From assembly GCA_025200525.1 (NCBI GenBank), contig CM045763.1, positions 89,246,131 to 89,310,130 of the forward strand: DNA of 64,000 bases. Reading direction: 5' to 3'. Of the stretch, positions 34,355-46,305 are shown piece after piece. The translations under genes were made by a program, and so were the position numbers. This DNA comes from Camellia lanceoleosa. Its lineage: Eukaryota; Streptophyta; Magnoliopsida; Ericales; Theaceae. The notes beneath the pieces are model-generated. The model ran no database searches. It saw nothing but the letters and a program-made list of their open reading frames with translations, and had not been told where the DNA came from. Positions within the stretch are counted from its first letter, which is position 1; each line of letters opens with the position of its first letter.

Positions 34355-34810
34355 CACTACAACAAACTGCACATTTGGCGACCAAAAAAATTTTAGTCGC
34401 CAAAAATAATACTTTGGGCGACTAAAAGTTAATTTAGTTGGCGTTGATTGCATGTTTTAGCTACTATATTATTTTAGTCGACATATAATGCTTATTGGCC
34501 ACCAAAAAAAACTTTAGTCACTAAATACAGTGTAATTGGTGACTAAAATAGTTTTAGTCAGTGTTAGTTGGCATTTTACGCTACTAATTCTTCATTTAGT
34601 CGCCGTATAATGTTATTTTCCAACAAAACAAATTTAGTCGCCAAATAATGGGCACATTTAGATGAACTTTTGACGACAAAAAATAATTTAGTCATTGTAT
34701 ATTAAACTTTTGCCGACGAAAATAAACATTAGCAGTCAAATGTTAGGTTTGGTGACAATTTTTAGTTGCTGTTAATGAGTATTTGCCGACAAATAAGCAT
34801 TTGGTCACTA
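34355..34810. repeat. CACTA 5' terminus and subterminal repeats
   Basis: Starting CACTACAA, the region contains more than ten copies of TTTAGTCGCCAAA-like motifs in both orientations. This is the arrangement typical of the transposase-binding subterminal region of CACTA elements. The 3-bp target duplication (AAT) cannot be checked without the other end. Confidence 0.82.
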
Positions 34811-36105
34811 AATATTCGAACAAAAATTTAGAGGGAAAGACATTAATATTGGTGCCCAGTATCCTATTTACACAAAAACACTTTTGGGTTCTGTTATGTC
34901 TCACACACCAACATAGAGAGCAGTCAATACCAAACCTCACCGGCGCTCACCACCGACGATCATCACCATCGTTGGCCACCAGCGCTGGCCACCACTACCA
35001 CGAATCACAGGTATTTGTCTCTCGGTCTCTCTCCCTCTCGATTGATTTGGGTCTCTCTCTTTCTTTCTTTCTCATTGTCTCTCATTTTCCCATTTTTCAC
35101 GCTTTCTGTAGGATTTTTATTTGATTTTTTTTTGTTTCATTTGTGTTGATTTCATAAATGGTTTTTTAGGGCTTTATCTGATTTCGTAAATGGGTTTGGT
35201 TGAAGTGGTTTTATTTCGGATTGTGGATTTCGGATTGTTGAAATTTCAATTTTGAGTGTTCGATTTTTCATAGTCAATTGAGAAGAACAAGTTTCTCAGA
35301 TTACAAATGCTAGGTACCCAAAATAAAAAATATATTGCAATATCAAAATTTTGGGATCTTGTTGGACTCCGACTTCTTACTTTGTCTCTCCACACTCATT
35401 GGTCTGTTTTGGGTGCAAAGTTATAGCACCCATGGACTCCTCTGACTTAAGGGTGTTTATCTTGAATGAGGTGTTGTTCAGTACCACCTGCACAATAACC
35501 CATCACCACTGCAAATTCCATTTATGCTTTTGAATTTAGTGAGTTCAACTTCTTTACTACTATTATATGTTTCTTTCTGTGTTTATAATAGAATTGTGTT
35601 TGGATTGGATAGGCGTCGTATATGTACACCGTATAATAAATTATTAGGGTAATGATATAGATTAATAAGTGGAGAAGTACATTAATGATTTTAGGGTTTA
35701 AAAATTGAGGTTGGTTTTTGAAAGAGGGGAGAGGTCTTTATCTATTCACATGATCTTTCATCTGATTAGCTGTTGCGTGTAATTGCAATTTGTAATTGTT
35801 AAGCTGTGTTAGGCATTGGAGGTGGCCCCCCATCTATCCTAAAACACACTTAGATTCGAAAGTGAAACTGAAAGCCCACTATATGACCATATGTGTCTCT
35901 GTTTCAGCTGAATCGGTTGATTAATTATTTAATTAACTATTGATTAATCAATTGTTAATTAATCAACATGCTAGCCTCACTTCCATAAGCTTCTATAATG
36001 TTATTTCAACTTGGGTTGAATGAAATTCAAGTTAAATCCTGATCATTCTCATGTTTTTTTGTTTTTTATGTTAAGATGGGTCAATCGAATGAGTTGGGAT
36101 TGTAA
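34811..36105 (+). other. CACTA promoter, non-coding first exon and leader intron
   Basis: A probable non-coding exon ends at CACAG|GTATTTG near 35008. It is followed by about 1 kb of T-rich sequence that looks like a leader intron. No coding frame is convincing. Confidence 0.45.
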
Positions 36106-37111
36106 AGTAGACGGTTGTGCCCTCTTCATAGTGTGAAGTCGTGGAGAAAATCGATCCGAGTACCAAAGATGCGGTCGTCCAAGCGGTGCTAGTATGAGAT
36201 TCATCTTGCGATAATGTCTTTATTATGTTATTTGTAATTGCTTAAATTAATTGATGTACTAATTCTCTTATTATGTTTATAGGACAAGTTTGTTATCGGC
36301 GAGGATTTTGATAATGATAAACAAGCTTAACAGATCCTCGATAGAAAGGCATATTTGTTATACAAGGATTGGAGATACAATCTAAAGCAAGAGTTCCTCA
36401 AACTTGAGGAACAGAGTGTTGATGACCCCTATAGTCATCCGCCTAGTAGAGTGAGCTTGGAGGACTGGAAATATCTGATTGATGTGGCTTGGAAAGATGA
36501 ATCTCACTTGGTAACAAAATAATTAGAAACCCCATTCTTGAAATTAATTTATGCATTAATATATAAAATTCTTCGCTAAATCTTTTTTTTTTTTTTTTTT
36601 TTTTCCAGAAATGCTCTAAAGCTGGTAAAGCAAATAAGGGTATGCTACCCTACAATCTGTCAAGTGGATCTCGATTATTTCCAATAGCAATATCGCTTAT
36701 GGTGAGAAGTTGTTAATTTAGTAATGTTATGGATGATTGCTTCTTCTTAATTTTGAATACTACTTTATCCAATTCGTCATTTTTTTTTTCCCAAGCCTAA
36801 AAGGCAAATGAGGATGGATATATAGATTTTCCTGAATTTTATAAGAAATCAAACAAGTCCAAGAAGACAGGAGACTGGATTGACCCCAAATGTAGTGAGT
36901 TACATGTGAGTACTGAATGTTGAAACCAATTGTGTTGAATATCAATTAGTAAAGTTGTTGTAAATTCTTTCTGGCAAGTATTTAATTGTTTTTTTGCCAT
37001 GACAGGATGAGATGATGAATCTACAAGTGGTAGCCACCGATGCGGGGATGCCATTGACCCATGAAGAACTATCAAGGCAAGTGCTCGAGCCAAAAAAAAA
37101 TTACTTGCGTG
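36106..37111 (+). pseudogene. CACTA transposase_24 gene, exons before element D
   Basis: Exons can be followed by frame and splice sites. One ends at 36191 (...TKDAVVQAVL). The next, 36283-36510, is DKFVIGEDFD ... YLLYKDWRYNLKQEF ... SLEDWKYLIDVAWKDESHL with a TAA near 36328. The next three are 36609-36701 (KCSKAGKANKGMLPYNLSSG...), 36804-36905 (ANEDGYIDFPEFYKKS ... GDWIDPKCSELH) and 37006-37111 (DEMMNLQVVATDAGMPLTHE ... KKNYLR). Introns begin GT and end AG. I recognise the plant transposase_24 (Ptta/En/Spm, PF03004) family, a DNA-binding accessory protein of CACTA elements. Upstream coding near 36074-36130 is broken. Element D interrupts the last exon. Confidence 0.8.
37107..37111 (+). repeat. 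Left target duplication of element D (GCGTG)
   Basis: GCGTG precedes the LTR start TGTAGCTC. The exact copy follows the right LTR at 60135-60139; a one-mismatch copy (ACGTG) also follows the left LTR at 42465-42469. Confidence 0.82.
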
Positions 37112-40100
37112 TGTAGCTCGGCTTTTTTGCGCCCCATTTCGGAAGGTTTGAAAAGAAGCCCTACAGGTTGGACTTCTGTGGTTTTGAATCTAATCTCACA
37201 AGTACAACGTGAAATTGATAAACACCAAAGAGTCCAAATCCAGCAAATCTTTTGAAAAATCAATTTTTGAATCAAAAATGCCAAAATTGGATTGCTTTGC
37301 CAGATACAGAGTCGCCACCTAAATATTTTATTTTGGGAAAATTTAGGAAACACATGACTCGTGCCAAAGGCCACGTGTTCGTCATCACCAAAGTTTCCTC
37401 GGCTCAGGAACTTAGGTACGAGAGGGGAAGGTCATGAATTGAGCACCCCCGCTCTCCTAATCAAAGATCGGCCTTTACTAATCATGATATGATTTTTTAT
37501 AAACATTATGTGTTCTTATTCCGATTATTAAACTAGCTTTACTATGTGATGTGCACAAGCAAGTATAGACTAGTTTTCTCAATTTGGAACAATTCAACTC
37601 ATGTTTGTTTGCGAAAATAGTTTGAATTTTACACTTCAAGTGGGCTTAAAGTTTGCAGATTTGCCACCAAACATAGTGGGCTTAAAGCATGATTTGCCAC
37701 TCAACAAAGTGGGCTTAAAACATACATTTGTTGAATCGTTCTAATTCAAACAAGAAGCCTTCATCCACAGGCATTTAAGCAATTTATCATTTAAGCATTT
37801 AGCCTCATGGCAAGCATGCTAGATATGGCAAAATTCACACTCATGCAAATATGCTAAAACATTAAAAACTCACCTAGTACTCCAAGCCAAAAAGATATGA
37901 GTTAAAAAAATATGCATGATTCCTAACTATACAAAATAACTAATGCAACGCATGCAAAGAATGTGATTAATAGGCATGGCTACTAATATGGCATATGATT
38001 CAATTAAATAACATGTGGTTAAACACGTATTCAAAGAAAATATTGAAATAACAATGCAATTTAAATGATGCACTGAGCCTCGGTGCATGCAATACGAAAT
38101 GAACGTCTGCAAGCATGCGATATGCTAATTTGAAATATGTCCCTAATCTAACCATAAAAAATGATTAAATAAAAGGGAGAAAGACGTGGGGTTGGAAAAC
38201 ATACACACACGCATGCACACTTATTACAAAATTACGCCCTCGCGAAGAAGGGTCAGAATGAATAAGAGCTAACTAGCTATGCTAATTAAACTGATCTAAT
38301 TAAGCTAATTAGACTAATTATTACAAATCAAATGAATAACTAGCTAAGCTAATTATTACAACACTTTAATTAACTAGCAAACTAATTAATTAAATTACAA
38401 CACAAATGCACACAAAGTAAGCATGTAAGACATTTAAACTATGCTGCCATTACTCCATCTCAGGAAGTGGAGGATGCACATGCTCGGTTTTTGCCTCGAA
38501 AAGACAACTATTTTGCTCTCGGAAGCCTCTGTTTGCAGAGTTGAACATTTCCAGAATCTTTCTGCTTCACCTTACAAAATATTCTCTGAAGCTAACATCA
38601 GTGTCCTCGCCATGTATGGTCGCCGCCACCATCTCACGGGCAAAAAGGTGTACTACCGGCCAGAAATGATGCAATGCCGACCACTGGTGGTGCATTGCCG
38701 GCCACTGATGCATTGGATCACCATGCTGCAACAAAGCACAAACAGAACAAAAAGGAGGTTTTCCAAGGGTTTGTTTGTATTGTATCCTTCCTTATCATCT
38801 AAATACCTCAAAGGAGTGACACATTTGGATCCAAAACCACCAATCAAGCAAGTTCATTGCATGATAGCCAAAGATCCAAGTTATACAATTTTGATAAATA
38901 CGCAAATATGACCAACAAGACCACCACCCAATCATGCATGATCTAGGGCAATGGAAATCTAGGAAAGTGGCACATTTCATCACTTTTGAGTATGAAATTT
39001 TCCATTTTCCTTGTGTTCAAACTAACGTCTAATTTGAACACATGCAATGCAACACAAAGACATGCTTATCTTGTCACTTTCACTTGTCAATTTTGTTTAC
39101 ACATTTTAATTACCAAAACATTCCTTAATCACTTAGTCCATTGATGAGTGTCCTCTAAATGGAAAGAAAGCTCAAACCAAAGGTTGTTTTAGACATGAAA
39201 GACACCTCATGTCGTTGGTAATGAACCCCAAAAGGGATTAAACCATTAAGCACTAACATCTCAATTTCACGCTTTAAACAAGTAAATGGTTTAAACCACT
39301 TTCAAAAAAAAAAATAAAATCAAGAAAGAGGAGAGGTTGCAGATATGATTAGGTGCTGAAAATGAGTACCAAAGGCACTAAAACATGCAACCAACTCAAA
39401 CCAATGATAGTTAAAGCCTTAAAACACTAAGCTAGTGAAGGAATTAACACTATAACCATGCCATGCAAGGCACAAATGAAACAAATAACCCAAAATAGAG
39501 GCAAAATAGCCTTACATATAGTCTAAAACATGTTGGGCTCGAGCCACAAAAAGCTAAAACAATAAGCTAATACATGGAGTTAACTAGGTATGTAAACAAG
39601 ACACAAGGAGGGAAGGCTAACTCCTCCAATTTTAGACTTCAAAATGAGATTTTTACCACTAAAAAACCTTTGAAATTCAGTGGTTAAAAGGCCCAAAAAA
39701 AGGTTTGTTTGAAATTAATGGATAAAGGCACAAAAGCTTTATAAACTAAAAAACAAGAAGGATAAACCACCCCCTAACTAAAAAGGGGTTCAAACCACCG
39801 TTTTTAAGCCACAAAAACAGAGCTTTTTACAGTTCAAAACCAGCCCTAAAAAACAATTGAAAAAAATAGAAAAACAAGTATTGAAAACAAGATAACAAGA
39901 CTAGTATTCTACCTCTTGAAGCAAAGAACACTTTAGGCACAAATTCAAGCCAAAACCACCTTTAAGAGCTCCAAGAAGGGCCCAAGGAACCTCAGCTCAA
40001 AGGTGAGAAGATTTGGTTTAGGAGAGGTAGGCAAAAGTATAGAGAAACTAGGCAAACACACACAATTTTGCAAGAGAGAGAGAGGGAGAGAGAGAAATCT

Positions 40101-42464
40101 AGAGAGAGAGAGAATTTTTATGTCTTAAATTTTTCTAACCCCCACCCATGAGAGAGAAGGGTCCTATATAGAGAAAACACAAATTTCCCCCACAAACATC
40201 TAGCCATACAAGTGTAGGAAGACGCATGAATCTGTGCAAACAACTGGCACAAAATATCACAAAATATCTGTAAGAAAACCTGGTGGCCGACTGGCCATCA
40301 GTGATGGCTGGCAAGGTTTCATTGATGGCAGGCAATGCATATCAATGGCTGGTAAAGGAGAAGTGGTGGCCGGCAGCCTCCAAGGATGACCGGCAGGCCA
40401 TCAGAAACTTCAAGCTGAAAAGACCCAGGCATGGTCCAAAGATGAGACAAAATGGTGTAGCTCAACTTTTCGCACTCCCTTTCGGAAGAATGAAATAGCC
40501 CTTACAGTTCGGACTCCACTTGTGTGTTGGTTCTGAATCTGATTTCACAAGTGCAATGTGAAACAGTGAAAACACAAAAAAAGTCCAAATTTGGCAATTT
40601 CTTTTGGAAAATCGATGTTTGAATCAAATGCCAAAAAAATGGACTGCTTTGCCAGATATCAGAGTCGCCACCTAAATATTTATTTTGAGAAATTTAGGAA
40701 ACCCATGACTCGTGCCAAAGGCCATTAGTCCGTTGTTACCAAAGTGTCTTGGTTTGGGAACTTAGGTATGAGAGAGGAAGGTCAATAATTGAACAACCCA
40801 CTCACCCGATCAAAGATCGGCCTCTACTAATCATGATGTGCTTTTATATACAATATATGTTCTTATTCTTATTATTTAATAAATCCTAAAATTTATTATG
40901 TGAAGCATACAAGGTATAGACTAGTTTGCTCAAATTAGAACAATTCAATTTCATGTTTGTTTCTCGAAAAATGTTTGAATTGGCCACCTTAGGTGGGCTT
41001 AATTTGCCACTTAACAAAGTGGGTTTAAAACATATATTCGTTGAATCATTCTAATTTAAGCAACAAGCCTTCATCCACAGACATTCAAACAATTTATCAT
41101 TTAAGCTATTAGTCTCATGGTAGGATGCTAAACATAATAAGAAAATTCTGTACAGGCGGGATGCTAAAACATAACAACTCACATATTTACCGACGTCCCG
41201 CGAACAAGCTACAAAACAAAGTTAGAAAATATACATGATTCCTAACTATACAATGTGACAATGCAACACATGTGATATGCAATTACTAGGCTCGGCTACT
41301 AATATGTGAAATGATTTGCTCGCATGCGGTCTAAGCATGTATTCAGAAAAGCATTGAAATGACAATGTGAATTCGAGTGATGAACCGAGCCTCAATGCAT
41401 GCAATACAAGTGGATGCAAACATGAGTATGCTAAATTAAACATGATGTCCCTAATCTAACCATCATAAGCTAGTAAATTAAAGAGAGAAAGATGTGGGGT
41501 TGAAAGACATACACATTATTACAAATTTGTCTGTCCTCGCGCAGGAGAGTCTGAATGTCCAAATATCCGAATAAATAATTATTACAAAGCCGAATGAATC
41601 TCAAGTCTGTGGAATGTATTCTCAATTCTCAGTCCAAAATTTGAAATTACAGCTTTAGTGGTTGTTTTTTGAATGGTGTATTGATGAAATGGAAATAAAA
41701 ATATCTCCCTCTCTTTTTTTTTTCTCTTTTTTTCTTCCCCCCTCAAACTCTTTCTCCAAAATGCCTCTCCAGAATTTCCTCCAAACTCCTCCCTCCTTCA
41801 CTTGCTAAACCTCTGCCTTATATAGGCATATAATAATAATAATAATATAAATATAATAATATATATATGCGTTCAGTTGATGTCGGCGTGCCGACATCAA
41901 CTTTTGTTTTTATTATTATATTTTTTTTATAATATATATAATAAATATATATATATATATAATATCTAAAATATCTAAAATATATAATTTATACCAAAAT
42001 ATATAACATATAATATACTAATATAATTTTATATAAAATACTAAACATATAGTATAATAATTTTAAACACATAATATAATTTGTTTTATTATTTTCTTTT
42101 ATATAAAATACACCAAAAATATGAACAAACACATAAAATTACGAAAAATTACAAAAATACTAAATTAATGAAATATTCAGTATTTTAAAATAATTTGGCC
42201 ATAATGGTAAAGGTTGGGATTAAAGTTCAAATTTCATCTCTTTTATTGAGGATTAATTGTCATCATCGGGTAATCAAAAGAAAGCGCCCAAGTCTTAGGG
42301 CCGGTCAAAATGGGATGTCTACAAATGGATGCAGGGTTGGACATGCTTAAACTTGTGGCGTTCTGCTGAGGACTTTTAGTGCTTGACGATCAATCAAACT
42401 CGTCATCGGATGTACCTATAAGAACATCCAAGTCTTGAAGAGCCATCAAAAAGAGGTGTCTACA
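37112..42464 (-). repeat. Left LTR of element D, interrupted by a solo LTR
   Basis: It begins TGTAGCTCGG and ends GGTGTCTACA. Without the insert at 40456-42328 it is about 3480 bp and matches 56676-60134 along its length at roughly nine bases in ten. It contains CCGGCCA-rich clusters near 38590-38715 and 40280-40410, a (GA)n run at 40074-40112 and a TATA-like CTATATAG at 40164-40171. Open frames in it are not conserved genes. Confidence 0.88.
40456..42323 (-). mobile_element. Solo LTR nested in the left LTR of element D (1868 bp)
   Basis: It begins TGTAGCTCAAC and ends GATGTCTACA. The 5-bp duplication AATGG flanks it at 40451-40455 and 42324-42328; the intact right LTR has a single AATGG there. 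It is related to the D LTR in its first several hundred bases and at its end, so it comes from a sister family. AT-rich microsatellites lie at 41828-42060. The single LTR between duplicated targets indicates loss of the interior by LTR-LTR recombination. Confidence 0.9.
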
Positions 42465-42752
42465 ACGTGGATTTGGGATAGGCCCTCAACACTTTTCCAC
42501 AGCTAATAGTGCGGCATGAGCTTGTGATAAATATATGGAGTCAATGAGAGCGGAACTGGAGGTTCTTCGTGAGAAGTGTCAAAGAGATCACGATGAGCTG
42601 CTGAAGGAGAAAGAGAAATGCCAAAGAGATCACGAGGAGTTGCTCAAGGAAGAAGAGGAGCACCAAAGAGATCGTGAGGAAATTATAAGGAAAAGAGAGG
42701 AGATGATGAAAGAAGTTGAAGAAGAAGAAAAAAACACAGGAGGCACAACAAG
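42465..42752 (+). pseudogene. Duplicate of the CACTA transposase_24 last exon, inside element D
   Basis: It matches 60135-60419 and continues the reading frame of 37006-37111: GFGIGPQ follows KNYLR, and ELEVLREKCQRDHDEL with a repeated QRDHEELLKE coiled coil comes after. A CGA to TGA stop lies near 42511. Unlike the 60-kb copy it keeps GGG in GATTTGGGATAGG (no frameshift) and nine bases the other lacks. The match stops at ACAACAAG near 42752, where the 58-bp minisatellite starts. Confidence 0.85.
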
Positions 42753-42755
42753 ACG

Positions 42756-43113
42756 ATAACCAAAGGGTGGTATGAACATCAAGATGCACTCAAATATTTT
42801 TACCTGAAAGGCGGTAACCAAAGAATGGTATGAACATCAGAACGCACTCAAATGTTTTTAACCGAAGGGTGGTAACCAAAAGGTGGTATGAACATCAAGA
42901 CGCACTCAAATGTTTTTAATCGAAGGGCGGTAACCGGAGGGTCGTATGAACATCAGGACGCACTCAAATGTTTTTAACCGAAGGACGGTAACTGAAGGGT
43001 GGTATGAATATCAGGATGCACTCTAATGTTTTTAACCGAAGGGTGGTAATCAAAGGGTATGAACATCAAGACGCACTCAAATGTTTTTAACCAAAGGGTG
43101 GTAACCGAAAGGT
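42756..43113. repeat. 58-bp minisatellite, about six copies
   Basis: The unit begins GTAACCAAAAGGTGG and contains TATGAACATCAAGACGCACT and CAAATGTTTTTAACCGAAGG. Copies start near 42756, 42814, 42872, 42930, 42988 and 43046; the last is a few bases shorter. Copies differ by a few substitutions. It probably belongs to the 3' untranslated part of element D. Confidence 0.9.
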
Positions 43114-43269
43114 TTATCCTAATACGTTACACGCGAGAGAAGAGAGAGTACAAAGGATATAATTCAAGGGGCATGAATAATTTTACCTGGAACTCCTCTG
43201 AATGGACTGTACATACAATATCATTTGTCTGTGCTGGCTCCGCTGAATGAACCGTACATATAATATCGT

Positions 43270-43730
43270 GCCTATGTACAAAAGCATGCTATGAAACAAT
43301 AGTGCATTTTTTATGCATGAAACAAGCATGAAAGCTTATTCTACGCAACAATAAAGAAGTGCATATTTTATGCAATAATGGATAATCGCATATTCTATGC
43401 ATGTGTAACGAATAGGAAATGCATATTCTATGCATGATAACAACTGAGATATAATGGCATGTTTGATGCGAACCAAACAATTTGAGAGCATATTCTATGC
43501 ATGATTGGCAACAGGAGCACATTCTATGCAAGATTCAAAGGCAAATGCATATATTCCATGCATGATTCAAGAACGAAAGCAATAAACATGTTCTATGCAT
43601 AATGCAAGAGTGGAAGCACATTCAATGCAGTTAGAATAAGAGCATGTTCTATGCGATAGTATAAGTGGAATGCACGTTCCATGCAACAACAAAGAAACAC
43701 ATATTCTATGCAACAACAACTTTCGATTTA
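43270..43730. repeat. Irregular repeat built on CATATTCTATGCATG
   Basis: About a dozen copies of ATTCTATGCATG-like phrases are spaced 28-45 bases apart, separated by variable A-rich spacers. Each core contains the palindrome ATGCAT. Minus-strand open frames through it are repeat by-products. Confidence 0.8.
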
Positions 43731-43734
43731 CCTC

Positions 43735-44387
43735 TCGGAAAAGTTGCAATATATTAAAAATGATACACCTTGCTTATGTTAATGAGTGACTTAACATCGC
43801 ACCTGGAAATGCGCTCGAGCTTCCATAGAGGCATTTTGAACTCAATAATGAACAATCTCTTCAATGTTGAAACCCAAGGACACAAAAGAACCAAGGACAC
43901 ATAGGAGACCTCTAGAAACCCGCCGCCACAAAGGTTATCGGCCACTGGTGTGCCTAGCCGGCCACCAGTGTGCCTTGCCAGCCATCGATGGCAGTTCAAG
44001 GCAAAATTGACTTTTCAAGCATGGGCCTTTCAATACAAGCCACTAGGGCTCATTTCCTCTCACCCTCTTGACCAAAAATACTCTCTCTCTTTCTCTCTAG
44101 GCGCTTTCCCTCTCTAGATTTGAGCCTTTTACGCGTTTTCGAACACCCCACACAAACTTTATTCGCTAAATCCTTCTAGTTCTTTTCGCCTTGAACCGAT
44201 TGGAATTTGATTTCGACGCTTCTTTTCTCATTTCCACCACCCTAGACTCATTCCCCTTGAGTTTCTCTCAAGTTCTGTGCACTTTTCTTGACTTTGACTT
44301 TTTCTTTTATTTTCTCTCTTTTAGGGTTGACTTTTTCAAAGTTTATCCATTTTCTTCATTTTTCTTCACTTTTCACCCATCTCGCAT
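43735..44387 (+). other. Upstream region of the plant mobile domain gene
   Basis: Non-coding. It contains a CCGGCCA-rich cluster (43925-43995) resembling blocks in the D LTRs and a CT-rich leader (44075-44120). Confidence 0.45.
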
Positions 44388-45715
44388 ATGGCAGATGAGG
44401 TTCCTCATGATGGGACTCCTCTCGAGCTTTCCCCAGTAGACTTCAAAGCAGACATCAAGGTCGAGCCAGAGCCGTTACCGTTGAGTGTATGGCCTTTTGA
44501 TCCAGCGAGGTATCATCCTCAGACACACATATTGCCCACTACCGGAGGCATCAGATGTTTTACCGATTTTGCTGATGACATGCCAAAGGACCTCTTGTTA
44601 AGGGAGCCAGAGTCTCATTTATCGGCCATTGCCATTAAGGTACGAACTCTGTTTCTATGCATTTCTGCCCTTGATTGTTTGCATTTCTTGCATTGCTTTC
44701 ATCTGACTGTGTCTCATACATTGCCTTCATTTAATTACATCTTATGCACTGCCACAGGGTGAGTCTCACGCCTTTAGGGGCTATGGTGCGATGACTGCTC
44801 AAGATTGGTATGACGAGCTCCCAGTTGGAGTTCGTGACATTGTTGACGAGGTAGGCTTCAACCTCTTCTGCTCCAGCTTGACTCGAGTTACTGTGAGTCG
44901 TCCTCTCTTAGGAGCACTGGTGGAGAGGTGGTGGGACACCACCAACTCCTTCCACTTTTCCACCATAGGGGAGATGATGATGACTCCTTACAACTTTGCC
45001 ATGATCACTTGCTTAGGCGTAGAGGGTGATCCAATCCCTCTTAACCCAGATATAGAGGAGTGGGAGGCAACCTGGTTTCTATGGCATTCAGGTAATTTCT
45101 TCAGTTTTCTTACATTCCAGTCATTAAATTTTCACTAACACACTAAAATTGACATGAGAACTTCCCCACACTGCACTGATACTGCATCTGAAATACTACA
45201 CTTCCATACTTTATTCATACTCTGTACCTGACTTCGGCATATACTCATCCTGCTCCATACTTGCATATGATATGCATACTGTGGTTGACATATGACAATT
45301 GTCTTTTCAGGTCCCACCCATACCGAGTGCGCCAGCAGGAGCAACACTAGGACCAGTAGTGCCTCCTCTGGTAGTAGGTAGAAAGAGATAGGCTTTAGCA
45401 CGTAGCCGAGGCCGAGCTAAGGGTGCTCGAGTTGAGAGTGGTCCTCCAAAGCCTATTCTAGATGATGACGACACTAAGACTAGTGAAATTGAGAAGGCAG
45501 CAAGTCAACATTTAGAGTCATCAGAGAGTGGAGATGATGACGCTAGTTCAGGTTCTGAGAGTGGGAATGCTAATGCTGAGGAGGGCTCCGAGGCAAAGAG
45601 CAGAGACGGCTCTAGTTCAGACTCCAATCCAGATTCAGACAGTGGTGTTGATGGAGATAGTGCTGCAGAGTTCTCTTCTCCGAGGAAGAGGACGAAGAGG
45701 GCCTCTAGATCTTGA
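44388..45715 (+). pseudogene. Plant mobile domain (PMD) gene carried by element D, truncated
   Basis: Exon 1 (44388-44639) starts MADEVPHDGTPLEL. The intron 44640-44757 runs GT to AG, and exon 2 (44758-45091) continues in frame with GESHAFRGYGAM, VDEVGFNLFCSSL, ALVERWWDTTNSFHF, TIGEMMMTPYNFAMITCLGV and EEWEATWFLWHSG. I recognise the plant mobile domain shared with MAIN/MAIL proteins. The rest of the domain is missing. After 45092-45310, intron-like, a third piece in another frame codes a Ser/Asp/Glu-rich tail with one stop near 45388 and a basic end (PRKRTKRASRS, TGA near 45713). It runs opposite to pol, as passenger genes in Tat elements do. Function in the element is unknown. Confidence 0.75.
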
Positions 45716-46305
45716 GATGGACGGCGCTGATTTTTGTATTTTTGCTTAATTTCTTTTGGTTTATAGTGTTAGCACATTGTATAGCTTCGAACAGGTTTTA
45801 TTTTCTTTAAAAACTTGTACTGCACCTTTGTGAAAACAACCATGATCAGAATGAAAACCAAGTTTTTTTTTTAAAGAGTATTGTATTTTGCATCATGAGC
45901 ACCACATTGCATGAAAAATGAGATTGAATTTGATAACGAAAACTGAATACTTGTATTTGTCACAACAGTTTGAATCAGGTAACGAACCGACCAACAACTG
46001 ACATACAAACAAAGCACTATACAACTCGATAAGCAAAATAACTCGATAAATAACAAATACAACTCGATAAACTTGTTTTAAAAAAAAAAGAAACAAAAAG
46101 GACTCAACACAAGACCTCAAGACATACAATCAGCAGAACAAAACACATGCATCCAACATTATTCTTCACAAAGGAGGACAGCAGGTATGAGAGGAAGGCT
46201 GCCAGCCATAAGTGGTGAATGCCGGCCACAGGCCGGCCATGATGGGTGACCTGCCGACTATCTATACCCTTTACCAGCCATCAATGATGCCTTTGCCGGC
46301 CATCA
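45716..46305. other. Spacer with CCGGCCA cluster
   Basis: AT-rich sequence downstream of the PMD gene. At 46190-46305 there is a cluster of GCCGGCCA and CCGGCCAT motifs like those in the D LTRs. Confidence 0.45.

Noticed and set aside
34783..35124. Open frame near the CACTA left end
   Set aside because: It overlaps subterminal repeats and a CT-rich leader, ends without a family match, and transposase coding starts later.
37112..40455. Open frames inside the left LTR of D (for example 38441-38911), also seen near 58000
   Set aside because: The two LTR copies do not preserve the frame, and they contain the CCGGCCA clusters; they are LTR sequence, not genes.
43270..43750. Minus-strand open frames in the ATGCAT repeat
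   Set aside because: Cys/His/Ser-rich translations mirror the repeat phrase and have no conserved start or family.
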